Source of the DNA: Cytophagales bacterium
Lineage (GTDB): Bacteria > Bacteroidota > Bacteroidia > Cytophagales > Spirosomataceae
NCBI GenBank assembly: GCA_013298025.1
Contig: JAAFJE010000003.1
Span: 1-64,000 of the forward strand
Direction of reading: 5' to 3'
DNA: 64,000 nucleotides
In this document: piece by piece, positions 56,082-64,000 of the stretch
How the letters are laid out: each line of letters starts with the position of its first letter
Numbering within the stretch: the stretch's first letter is position 1
The notes under the pieces: model-generated
What the model was told of the DNA's origin: nothing
The model's input: the letters and a program-made list of their open reading frames with translations, nothing else
The model's database searches: none
Program-made: the position numbers and the translations under genes

Positions 56082-56089
56082 TAAATTTG
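56082..56089 (+). promoter_or_regulatory. Candidate -7 box of the amidohydrolase gene
   Basis: TAAATTTG, an exact TAnnTTTG match, 10 bp before the ATG; no clear -33 element. Confidence 0.45.
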
Positions 56090-56099
56090 TACTTCAAAC

Positions 56100-57380
56100 A
56101 TGAAAAAAACTCTGCTATCCTTAGCGGCATTTATGTTGCTTGGTGCTTCGGCTGTGGCACAACGGACTATTCTTCACTGTGGCACTTTCATCGACGTAAG
56201 CAAAGGCACAACTCAAAGCCAAGTTTCAATTATTGTAGAAGGCCGTAAAATTACGGCTGTCGAAGCAGGCTACACTGCTCCGAAAGGCAGTGATAAGGTA
56301 ATCGACCTTAAAGCCAAAACCGTAATGCCGGGGCTTACCGATATGCACGTACACATAGAAGGCGAAACAAGCAAAGACCAATTAATCAAGCGTTACCAGT
56401 TCAATCAGGCCGATGTAGCGTTTGAAGCGGTGCGTAATGCCAAAGTAACTTTGTTGGCAGGGTTTACGTCGGTCAGAGATTTGGGTGGCTCAGGGGTAAA
56501 TATTGCCCTGCGGAATGCCATCAACAAAGGGGTTGTCCAAGGGCCAAGGATTTATACGGCTGGTAGAACCATCGCTACTACGGGCGGTCATGGCGACCCT
56601 ACCAATGCCCTGAGCGAAAACTATACTCCAGACCCAACAATGCTTTCGGGTATTATCAATAGCCCAGAAGAGGGACGCAAAGCGGTGCGTCAACGTTATA
56701 AAGAGGGGTCCGACTGTATCAAAATTACAGCTACAGGGGGCGTGTTGAGTATTGCTAAAAATGGAAAAGCACCACAGTTTACCGACGAAGAAATCAAGGC
56801 GGTGGTTGAAACGGCAAAAGATTATGGCTTTCATGTGGCGGCTCACGCACATGGAGCGGAGGGCATTAAGCGTGCTGCCAGAGCTGGTGTAACCACCATT
56901 GAGCATGGCACATTTATGGACGATGAAGCCATTGAAATTATGAAGAAAAATGGCACGTATCTCGTGGCTACTATTTTGGCTGGTAAAACCGTAGCCGACT
57001 CGGCAAAAGTACCCGGCTATTATCATCCTTTGGTTGTGCCAAAAGCCTTAGAAACAGGGCCACTTATCCAAAATATGTTTGCCAAAGCCTATAAAGCTGG
57101 CGTTAAAATTGCTTTTGGAACAGACTCAGGCGTTTCGCTTCACGGCTTAAATGCGTATGAATTTCAGTACATGGTAGAAGCTGGAATGCCAGCTATGGAG
57201 GCGATTCAGTCGGCTACGGTTGTGCCAGCCAAAATCTTGGGTGTCGAAAAAGATTTAGGTTCATTAGAAGCAGGCAAATTGGCCGACATCATTGCTACCG
57301 ATGGCAATCCTTTGCAAGACATCAAACTCATGCGTAAAGTAAGCTTCGTGATGAAAGACGGTGTTGTGTATAAACAATAA
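56100..57380 (+). CDS. Secreted amidohydrolase (imidazolonepropionase-like)
   Basis: 426 residues with a signal peptide (KTLLSLAAFMLLGASAVAQ). Metal ligands: H83 and H85 in DMHVHIEGE, a Lys in CIKITATGG, then HVAAHAHG, TIEHGTF and FGTDSGVSLHG. This is the COG1228 family of exported metal-dependent hydrolases, several of which are Xaa-Pro or Xaa-Arg dipeptidases. It should act in the periplasm. It stands alone with its own promoter. Confidence 0.9.
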   Translation: MKKTLLSLAAFMLLGASAVAQRTILHCGTFIDVSKGTTQSQVSIIVEGRKITAVEAGYTAPKGSDKVIDLKAKTVMPGLTDMHVHIEGETSKDQLIKRYQFNQADVAFEAVRNAKVTLLAGFTSVRDLGGSGVNIALRNAINKGVVQGPRIYTAGRTIATTGGHGDPTNALSENYTPDPTMLSGIINSPEEGRKAVRQRYKEGSDCIKITATGGVLSIAKNGKAPQFTDEEIKAVVETAKDYGFHVAAHAHGAEGIKRAARAGVTTIEHGTFMDDEAIEIMKKNGTYLVATILAGKTVADSAKVPGYYHPLVVPKALETGPLIQNMFAKAYKAGVKIAFGTDSGVSLHGLNAYEFQYMVEAGMPAMEAIQSATVVPAKILGVEKDLGSLEAGKLADIIATDGNPLQDIKLMRKVSFVMKDGVVYKQ

Positions 57381-57454
57381 GCAAGCCCTGTACTTGGCAC
57401 ATTACGAAGGATTTAAGGCATAATGCTGAATTGTGAATTTTTTCAAATAATATT

Positions 57455-57489
57455 GGCGTAGTGGCAACTGCAAAAGTTGCCGCTACGCC
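57455..57489. terminator. Large REP-like hairpin between convergent genes
   Basis: GGCGTAGTGGCAACT (57455-57469) and AGTTGCCGCTACGCC (57475-57489) form a perfect 15-bp stem with a 5-nt loop. It lies 7 bp beyond the GNAT stop codon and resembles the palindrome at 22160-22184. It could serve as a convergent terminator. Confidence 0.65.
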
Positions 57490-57496
57490 AAAAATG

Positions 57497-58087
57497 CTAA
57501 CGCAGTTTTCTCCACCAATACTTCATTTTTTTGACAGAATCTTCTTGTTCGCCAATATCAGGCCACGAAAATTCGCTTACAAGGTTAGTCGAAAGATGAT
57601 AGCCTCGTTTTTGCCAAAAAGCATCGTTGGGTCTGTAGTTGGCAGGCTTGAGCGGATGGTCGTAGGGGCGTTCAACGGCACAAAAGCACGTCAATTCAAA
57701 ACGCTCCAACGCACGAGCGTAATTTTCTCTTTCATCAAAAAAACGATGCCCTAATCCTTTTCCTCTGTAAGCGGGCAACAAAACACTTTCGCCAAAGTAA
57801 AAGATATGTTCGAGGTTGTAGCCTTGTGCTTGGAAAGGTGCTTGCACTTCGGGCGTTTCGTCGATAAGCGGAATAGCCGTGGTTGCACCAATCATCTTCC
57901 CTTGGTCATATACCGCAAACAAAAAAGCTTCTGAGGCATCGGCATAGGTTTGAAGATACTTTTTTTCGTAGCTTACAGTTCCTTCATATAAATAAGGAAA
58001 TTCTCTGAAAACACTGATACGTAAGGCAGCGAGGTCGTCGAATACCGATGCGATATTTTCTCCTGTAAGGGTAACATATTCCATCAT
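57497..58087 (-). CDS. GNAT family N-acetyltransferase
   Basis: 196 residues from the ATG at 58085-58087. An upstream in-frame start would add 17 residues that do not look like a GNAT N-terminus. YFGESVLLPAYRGKGLGHRF near 110-129 is the acetyl-CoA binding motif A (RGKGLG), and AVYDQGKMIGATTAIPL precedes it. Target unknown. It follows the NTF2-like gene by 55 bp and is probably in one unit with it. Confidence 0.85.
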   Translation of the reverse strand: MMEYVTLTGENIASVFDDLAALRISVFREFPYLYEGTVSYEKKYLQTYADASEAFLFAVYDQGKMIGATTAIPLIDETPEVQAPFQAQGYNLEHIFYFGESVLLPAYRGKGLGHRFFDERENYARALERFELTCFCAVERPYDHPLKPANYRPNDAFWQKRGYHLSTNLVSEFSWPDIGEQEDSVKKMKYWWRKLR

Positions 58088-58142
58088 GAGGGTATGATAA
58101 ATAAAATGATTGTATGCTGAAATGTAGGCTGTAAGCAATAAT

Positions 58143-58541
58143 TTAGCTCACCAACTCCATCCAAAGGGTAAGGTTATAATAAGTTGTGATGCGGGTTATT
58201 TTGTCGTTTTCTACCGTCAAAAACGCCCCTGCGGGTAGTACGTAGGCTTGGTTTTGGGCTGGAGGCAAACCGTCGTCATTTTTCTTATATACACCATTTA
58301 CGACAAATTCTACAGCAATGCGTGTAGGGTCGGCAGACGTAAAGAATACCAAGTCGGTTAAGGTTTCGTCGTAGCATTCATCCATTTTGTCGAGAAATGC
58401 TTCAAATTGAGCAAGCCCAATGCGAACATCGCCTTGGTTGGCTTCGTGTCGGATATCTGGATGCAATAGGCTCAACATCCCGTTCCAATTTTTGTTGTTG
58501 AAATAATGATAGTACGTTTGTACAATTTCTAGTGCTTTCAT
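58143..58541 (-). CDS. NTF2-like (SnoaL/ketosteroid isomerase-related) protein
   Basis: 132 residues with the cone-shaped NTF2-like pattern: VQTYYHYFNNKNWNGMLSLL then HPDIRHEANQGD, an IAVEFVVNGVYKKND strand and GAFLTVENDKITRITTYYN at the end. Members bind or isomerise small molecules, and many have no known activity. It precedes the GNAT gene. Confidence 0.82.
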   Translation of the reverse strand: MKALEIVQTYYHYFNNKNWNGMLSLLHPDIRHEANQGDVRIGLAQFEAFLDKMDECYDETLTDLVFFTSADPTRIAVEFVVNGVYKKNDDGLPPAQNQAYVLPAGAFLTVENDKITRITTYYNLTLWMELVS

Positions 58542-58664
58542 AAGGGTATTTTGTTAATGGGCAAATATGGGTACATGATAAATTCTCTATCAAAATTAAA
58601 GAAATATGTGTTTTTTTAAGAAAAAAGACGCTATTTAGAGATGTTTATTAACAAAAGAGAATTT

Positions 58665-58682
58665 ACGCAAAAATGCGTTTTT
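58665..58682 (+). other. Small hairpin with T tract just before the second helicase gene
   Basis: ACGCA, AAAA, TGCGT then TTTT, ending 16 bp before the ATG. It could be an attenuator or a terminator of upstream read-through, or a chance structure. Confidence 0.35.
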
Positions 58683-58698
58683 AATAAGAAAAGACGGT

Positions 58699-61593
58699 AT
58701 GAATTACCATAAAAATTTGCTAACCTATTGGCGTGCTTGTCTGTATGAAGGCATGAGAGCCGAGATTGATGTAGAACATAGCCCGCTTTTTGTAATTGAG
58801 GAAAACCTCTGGCATACGGGTATGCTTACAGATGCCCTTACGGCAACTTTATTTGAAAAAGAAGAAAAGCGTATCAATACCGAAAAAGGACTTCGTTCGC
58901 CACAAGACCCCAAATGGGAACGCCCCGAATACATGATACTTTGGTGGTCGCCTTTCTATATTTTACCACAAGATAACCTTTTCGTTAAACCGATTTATCC
59001 ATTTTGGATTCCTTTGCGTTTGCAACGAACGGGCAGTATAGCTGCACCAGAAGCTTGTACGCCTATCATTCCGAGAGAATGGATGAGTCCCGTGGGCTGG
59101 GAGGAGGCCGATTATATTTTTTGTAAATTAGAAGAATACGAAAAATGCCTAGAGTTGCGTCCCAAAACAGCACATTGGGATGATTATAAGGAGTTTATAA
59201 ATCAAATTTTCGAGCAACTGACCCAGCAAAATATCCAAAGTTTTAACGAAAATGATTATCCTGTAGTACATCAACATACCCTGATTATTCCCGATAAAGA
59301 CAACCAAGCGGCTAGTGCTTTGTTGGCTTTGTTTGATTATTTGATTGCCGCTAAAAAACTCCCGCTTTTGCTCGAAAATAGCCTCTCGCTTGTTGCTCCC
59401 CAAGAGAAACAACCCATTGCTTTTGCGGATTTTATGCAATATCATGTGCGGCATCTCGGACAAATGAGCCACCAATTTGCCTTGAGCCTTACCCAACGGC
59501 AGGCATTGTATTCGATGCAGGCACTTGAACAAGGAGAAATATTTGCGTTGAATGGCCCACCCGGTACAGGCAAAACGACGTTTTTGCAAAGTGTAGTAGC
59601 CAACGAAGTGGTGTTGTCGGCCTTGAAAGGACAAGCACCTGCCATCGTATTGGCTTGTGCGGCCACCAATCAGGCTGTGACCAATATTCAAGAAAGTTTT
59701 ACTGCAACAACCGTGGCACAAGATGCCTTTCGGTGCCGCTGGATTCCTGATTTTGAAGGGTATGCCACGTATTTATCGGCAAGAAATAAGCCAGAAAAAG
59801 AACTGCAAGGCATCAATTACCTCAAAGCCGATGAGTCGGGTACTTTTGCCAAAATGGAACAGGAAACGTATGTCGAAAAAGCCGAAACTTGCTATTTACA
59901 AGCGGTAAGCCGTTATCTACAGCAAAACGTGACAGAGGTGTCGGAGGCGTATTTCTATTTACAAAAAGAACTCCGAAGTATCCAACAATACCTAGCCGAA
60001 GGGCAATTGTTGTGGCAAGAAATCTGTCGTGCCATAGAAGCATTTGCCAACGATTATGTAGAAGTTTCGGCTCGTCCTTCGCTTACAACAACGCATGGTT
60101 TTTGGTTAGATTTCCAAACGGCACTCGAAGAACAACTATGGCTCATTAAATCGTCGGCTCGCCCCAGTATTCGACAAACGGTTTTGGCCCTCGATAAGCT
60201 TGAAGATACTTCTCGGAAGGGCTTAATGCAGTTTTTTACAGATGCCTTAAAAGGTGTCATAGCGATTAATTTGCATTGGAAAAATTGGAACAAATGGCGG
60301 AAAAAACAGGGCATTCGGTCTAATCCTGTGATAGCCAATGAGCAACTTTGGGCATTAGAATATAACAAAATAGAACAACCCCATACAAGCACTTATTTTT
60401 TTGACGAGCTAGACATTACGCTTCGCAACAAAGCATTTCACTTGGCGATTCATTATTGGGAAGGCCGATGGATAGAAAAAATGCAAGAACAATTAAAAAA
60501 TGAAGCCCCCAACAAAGGGCGACAAGGCCGCATGACGCTTTGGCAAACCAGAGCTATGCTTACGCCCTGTTTTGTGAGTACTTTTTTTATGGCACCTAAG
60601 TTTTTTTCTTACCATAAATTCCTTGGCGAACACGCCGAAGGGCATAAATTATGGGAAAATCCGCCTCTACAAGATTTTGTAGATTATTTGATTGTGGACG
60701 AAGCTGGGCAGGTGAGTCCCGAGGTAGGCATTTCGGTATTTGCATTAGCCAAAAAAGCCCTTATTGTAGGCGATACCCAACAAATAGAACCTGTTTGGAA
60801 AGTAATTCCTAAAATAGATATTGGCTATTTGTTGCAACATGAAGTAATAAAGCAAGCCCAAGACCCTTTGCTGGCACAACTGCAAGCTCAAGGATATTTG
60901 GCTTCGAGTGGCTCGCTGATGCAAATGGCACAGCACCTTACGCCTTGGCTCGACCCACACAACAGTACTCAACCCAAAGGTATCATGCTGCTCGAACACC
61001 GCCGATGTCACGAAGAAATTATTAGCTTTTGCAACAACATTGCTTACGGAGGAATGTTGCGTCCGATGAAATCTGTTACTAAAAACAAACAATTATTTCC
61101 GCCAATGGTTTTATTAACACACCAAGGGCAGTCGATGGTACAGGGCAAAGATAGGTTCAATGCCGAAGAAGCTAAAGTGCTTGTAATTTGGTTGTTACAA
61201 AACAGAAGTAGGATAGAACAACATTTTGCTAGGATAGACCAACAGCGTCGTAGCATCGAAAACTTGGTCGGCATTATTACGCCATTCAGAGGGCAAAGAA
61301 AAATACTGTACAAATTGCTCAAAGAAGCAGGTTTTGACACCAATCGTATGAAAGTAGGTACGATTCATGCTTTGCAAGGAGCAGAACGAGAAATCATCCT
61401 TTTTTCGCCTGTGTATGGTGCTGGCGATGTGAAAGTCATGTTTTTCGATAGAAACAATCGCCCTAATATGCTCAACGTGGCGGTGTCGAGAGCCAAGCAA
61501 AGTTTTATCGTGGTCGGAAATGAAAATCTTTTTGTAGCAGGCCAAGCAACCCCATCAAGTAAACTACGGTCTTATTTACAAAAACTTTCGTAA
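58699..61593 (+). CDS. Large superfamily 1 (Dna2/Nam7-type) helicase
   Basis: 964 residues. Walker A GPPGTGKTT begins at 286, motif II IVDEAGQVSP has its Asp at 667, motif III VGDTQQIEP follows, then LLEHRRCHEE, GIITPFRGQR, TIHALQGAERE and LNVAVSRAKQSF. About 380 residues separate Walker A from motif II, more than twice the spacing in the helicase at 2751-4640, and this insert has many charged helices. The first 270 residues are not recognised. It stands alone; substrate and role are unknown. Large insertion-bearing SF1 helicases occur in both repair and defence settings. Confidence 0.87.
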   Translation: MNYHKNLLTYWRACLYEGMRAEIDVEHSPLFVIEENLWHTGMLTDALTATLFEKEEKRINTEKGLRSPQDPKWERPEYMILWWSPFYILPQDNLFVKPIYPFWIPLRLQRTGSIAAPEACTPIIPREWMSPVGWEEADYIFCKLEEYEKCLELRPKTAHWDDYKEFINQIFEQLTQQNIQSFNENDYPVVHQHTLIIPDKDNQAASALLALFDYLIAAKKLPLLLENSLSLVAPQEKQPIAFADFMQYHVRHLGQMSHQFALSLTQRQALYSMQALEQGEIFALNGPPGTGKTTFLQSVVANEVVLSALKGQAPAIVLACAATNQAVTNIQESFTATTVAQDAFRCRWIPDFEGYATYLSARNKPEKELQGINYLKADESGTFAKMEQETYVEKAETCYLQAVSRYLQQNVTEVSEAYFYLQKELRSIQQYLAEGQLLWQEICRAIEAFANDYVEVSARPSLTTTHGFWLDFQTALEEQLWLIKSSARPSIRQTVLALDKLEDTSRKGLMQFFTDALKGVIAINLHWKNWNKWRKKQGIRSNPVIANEQLWALEYNKIEQPHTSTYFFDELDITLRNKAFHLAIHYWEGRWIEKMQEQLKNEAPNKGRQGRMTLWQTRAMLTPCFVSTFFMAPKFFSYHKFLGEHAEGHKLWENPPLQDFVDYLIVDEAGQVSPEVGISVFALAKKALIVGDTQQIEPVWKVIPKIDIGYLLQHEVIKQAQDPLLAQLQAQGYLASSGSLMQMAQHLTPWLDPHNSTQPKGIMLLEHRRCHEEIISFCNNIAYGGMLRPMKSVTKNKQLFPPMVLLTHQGQSMVQGKDRFNAEEAKVLVIWLLQNRSRIEQHFARIDQQRRSIENLVGIITPFRGQRKILYKLLKEAGFDTNRMKVGTIHALQGAEREIILFSPVYGAGDVKVMFFDRNNRPNMLNVAVSRAKQSFIVVGNENLFVAGQATPSSKLRSYLQKLS

Positions 61594-61921
61594 AATTTAA
61601 ACGATACGTTATAAAATTAGCTTTTTCGTTAAGTTATAACTTCTAAAAACTTTTCAAATTTGGGCTTAGATTTATAGGAGAAAAGAATATCTTTGTAATA
61701 GAACTTAAAAAGTAGCTTAAAAATCCGAGATTCAAGTCGTTTATTTTTTTATAGTGTCATTTATAAACTATTTTTTGCACTGGTCAATATTTTTTTATTT
61801 AAGAGGCTTGTGTTTAAGTATAAATACTTGAAAAATATTATCCTTGTGCGTAAATATACTCAAATTCATAATATTGAATTATCACAATCGCCTAGTATTC
61901 ATTAGTATCTAAAGTAAATAT
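61594..61921. other. AT-rich gap before the third PAS kinase
   Basis: It contains a weak TTTAAGTA/TACTTGAA hairpin near 61813-61832 but no recognisable promoter, terminator or gene. Confidence 0.45.
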
Positions 61922-64000
61922 ATGAATCATGCTCATGAGAATTGGCTCAAATCTGTTGAAAAAAATCCTTTAGTAAGCAATTTCATCAACCAAATTATTG
62001 GTTCAAGTACATGGTTGTGGTTTAGCCATACGCCAGCGTCACTTTGGAATGCTCCCAAATTTTGGGAATTATTGGGTTATGACTTAACAGAGGTCAATCG
62101 TTTAGGCTTGCAATGGCAAAATATTATTCATCCCGAAAGTTGTCAATTATTTGAAGTACACCTTCAAAGACTAACTTCGGGTGAAGATTCTTTTGTCTTC
62201 GATATTCGTTGCAAGAACCGCAAGGGCATGGTAGTATGGCTTAGATGTCATAGCGTGAAAGTGTCTGCTAACGAGCCGTTTCAGCTATTGTCCTTTTTTG
62301 AAGATGTGTCTTCTCAACGATTCACCAATTATGCACAAAATATTTTGGGCAAAGAATCAGAACGGTTTCAATCGGCAGAAGAGTTTATCAAAAACCACGA
62401 AGCAATTGACAAAGCAAAATGGACTTCGGCGATTGGCTCTTGGACTATAGAACAGCAAACACAGCAGATTTACTGGGACGATACAGCAAAGGTAATACTG
62501 GAAGTACCAATGACTTTTCAGCCAACTTCCGAAAATATTTCTACATTTTTTCATCATGCAGAAGATTACGAACTTCTCTGCTTTTATTTTAAAGAAGCTC
62601 TTGAAAAAGGAAAGCCTTTTGATGTTGATTTACAGTTGATTACAGGTGGAAAAAATAGCAAGTGGGTGCGGGTAATTGGGGATGCTTTCTTTGAAAAAGA
62701 AGTGTGTGTGCGTTTACAAGGTACATTCAAAGATATAGATTATACCAAAAAAGTAGAGTTGGAGCTACAACGTACCAATAAGCTTTTTAAGAAACTATCT
62801 GACCATGTGCCAGGGGGCTTGTTCCAGTTGGTGCGTTATGACGATGGTCGTATTAATATTTTGTATGCTTCCGACCGTTTATACGAGCTGTTTGAAATCG
62901 ACTACCAGCCCGGTGTGACCACAATGGCCGATGTATTAGACAAAGTACATCGAAAAGACTTGGGTAAATTTATCACGGCCATCGAAGAGTCTTACCTTTC
63001 TATGACCGAAAAAGTGGTAGAGTTTCGCTTGGTACTCCCCCAAAAAGGAAAGCGTTGGGTACGAAGTGAATCAACTCCCGAACGTAGAAAAGGCTGTGTG
63101 ATTTGGCATGGGTATTTACAAGATATTAGCAAAAGCAAAGAAGTCGAAGAAGAAATTGTACGCTCGGAAGCAAAGTTTCGAGCTTTGTATAATTCAACTA
63201 CCGATGCTGTATTGGTCTTGAGTCAACACCATTGTATTGATTGTAATCCTGCGGCTTTGGTGCTTTTTGGAGCTGATTCAAAGGCTGAAATGTTCCAAAA
63301 ATCAGCCGCCGATTTGTCAGCACAAATACAGACTTCGGCAAGTAATATGCAAGAGGCACTCTATCAACACGTGATTACCTGCTTGCAAAATAACCAGCAC
63401 CAATTTGAATGGGACTGCAAACGCCTCGATAATGATGGCGTTTTTCCAGCAGAAGTACGGCTTTCTACACTCAATATCGAAGGCGAACAACTCGTTCAGG
63501 CGGTGGTAAGAGACATCACCGTTCGCAAACAAATAGAGTCTGATACTAAAAAAGCCCGAGAAAATGCCGAAGCCGCCAATAGGGCTAAATCTGAGTTTTT
63601 GGCTAATATGAGTCACGAAATCAGAACGCCTCTCAATGGTGTGATTGGCTTTGCCGACCTGCTGATGCGTACCCAACTCGACGAAAATCAATATCAATAT
63701 GCTTCTACTATTTTTTATTCGGCCAATAGTTTATTAGATATTATCAACGATATTTTAGATTTCTCTAAAATTGAGGCAGGAAAAATAGATTTGGTTATTG
63801 AAAAAGAAGATATTCACCAAATAGGAGAAAATGTAGTAAACTTGGTGAAATTTCAAGCATACCAAAAAAATTTAGAAGTACTACTCAATATTGCTGAAAA
63901 TGTACCTAAGTTTATTTGGGCTGATGCCGTTCGCCTACGGCAAATTTTGGTGAATTTACTGGGAAATGCTGTTAAGTTTACCAACAAAGGAGAAATTGAA
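61922..64000 (+). CDS. PAS sensor histidine kinase, 3' end beyond the window
   Basis: An open frame of 693 codons runs from the ATG at 61922 to the last base of the window. Four PAS-type domains fill residues 20-540: [57 protein letters not shown] and [15 protein letters not shown] mark their starts. HisKA has His565 in [20 protein letters not shown], followed by the start of the HATPase domain with [10 protein letters not shown]. From the second PAS onward it aligns well with residues ~500-1010 of the hybrid kinase at 30784-35361, so receivers and an Hpt domain may follow outside the window. No membrane segment is seen. Confidence 0.9.
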   Translation, partial: MNHAHENWLKSVEKNPLVSNFINQIIGSSTWLWFSHTPASLWNAPKFWELLGYDLTEVNRLGLQWQNIIHPESCQLFEVHLQRLTSGEDSFVFDIRCKNRKGMVVWLRCHSVKVSANEPFQLLSFFEDVSSQRFTNYAQNILGKESERFQSAEEFIKNHEAIDKAKWTSAIGSWTIEQQTQQIYWDDTAKVILEVPMTFQPTSENISTFFHHAEDYELLCFYFKEALEKGKPFDVDLQLITGGKNSKWVRVIGDAFFEKEVCVRLQGTFKDIDYTKKVELELQRTNKLFKKLSDHVPGGLFQLVRYDDGRINILYASDRLYELFEIDYQPGVTTMADVLDKVHRKDLGKFITAIEESYLSMTEKVVEFRLVLPQKGKRWVRSESTPERRKGCVIWHGYLQDISKSKEVEEEIVRSEAKFRALYNSTTDAVLVLSQHHCIDCNPAALVLFGADSKAEMFQKSAADLSAQIQTSASNMQEALYQHVITCLQNNQHQFEWDCKRLDNDGVFPAEVRLSTLNIEGEQLVQAVVRDITVRKQIESDTKKARENAEAANRAKSEFLANMSHEIRTPLNGVIGFADLLMRTQLDENQYQYASTIFYSANSLLDIINDILDFSKIEAGKIDLVIEKEDIHQIGENVVNLVKFQAYQKNLEVLLNIAENVPKFIWADAVRLRQILVNLLGNAVKFTNKGEIE

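Noticed and set aside
1-64000. CRISPR array, tRNA, rRNA or prophage
   Set aside because: No regularly spaced direct repeats, no cloverleaf-like sequences with CCA ends, no rRNA-like stretches and no phage structural genes were seen in the intergenic regions.

Overview
The window looks like a chromosomal segment of an AT-rich Bacteroidota, most likely order Cytophagales. The evidence is the gene order ftsX-DUF3098-uppP-truB-ribF, the absence of clear Shine-Dalgarno sequences, repeated matches to the Bacteroidota -7 promoter box TAnnTTTG, a two-subunit ETF, a ParC-type topoisomerase with a Bacteroidota-like length, and very large PAS-rich histidine kinases. Species-level assignment is not possible by eye. 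No rRNA, tRNA, CRISPR array or prophage structure was seen.

Layout. 1-5000: tail of an IS transposase, a rhamnose-pathway aldolase/dehydrogenase, an SF1 helicase and a TPR protein. 5181-12242: ETF beta/alpha, a DUF151 nuclease-like protein, then ftsX, DUF3098, uppP, truB and ribF. 12338-15424: an AT-richer three-gene cassette (DUF262 protein, DUF3696 ATPase, unknown protein). 15509-22061: glycosyltransferase, LpxH-like phosphoesterase, CoA pyrophosphatase, topoisomerase IV subunit A, SanA-like protein. 22062-25036: accessory stretch with a palindromic repeat, MazEF, a membrane protein and an AlbA_2 ATP-binding protein. 25118-30577: DLH-family hydrolase, orphan OmpR-type regulator, a Septu-like ATPase/HNH pair, and a TPP-riboswitch-led thiD-tenA operon. 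30784-39312: giant hybrid histidine kinase, then tatD-ansA-nitrilase and a polysaccharide deacetylase. 39490-41329: AAA ATPase plus TOPRIM-like protein. 41379-46000: glycosyltransferase, ruvC, a secreted unknown, esterase and pectinesterase. 46536-53392: PAS histidine kinase and a GH106-type rhamnosidase. 53528-61593: solitary nuoH, a Met/Cys PLP enzyme, secreted amidohydrolase, GNAT, NTF2-like protein, second large SF1 helicase. 61922-64000: a third PAS histidine kinase that runs off the window.

How the parts relate. Most genes are housekeeping. Between them sit at least three compact cassettes with defence-like architecture: DUF262/DUF3696/unknown, PtuA/PtuB-like, and AAA15/TOPRIM-like. There are also a toxin-antitoxin pair and an AlbA_2 protein. 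They are separated by ordinary operons rather than clustered in one island. Pectinesterase, a BD-FAE-like esterase, a rhamnosidase and the rhamnulose-phosphate aldolase/lactaldehyde dehydrogenase together suggest use of rhamnose-containing pectic glycans, but no SusC/SusD pair is present here. The DUF262-led cassette is the best candidate for an undescribed system; its function is inference only.
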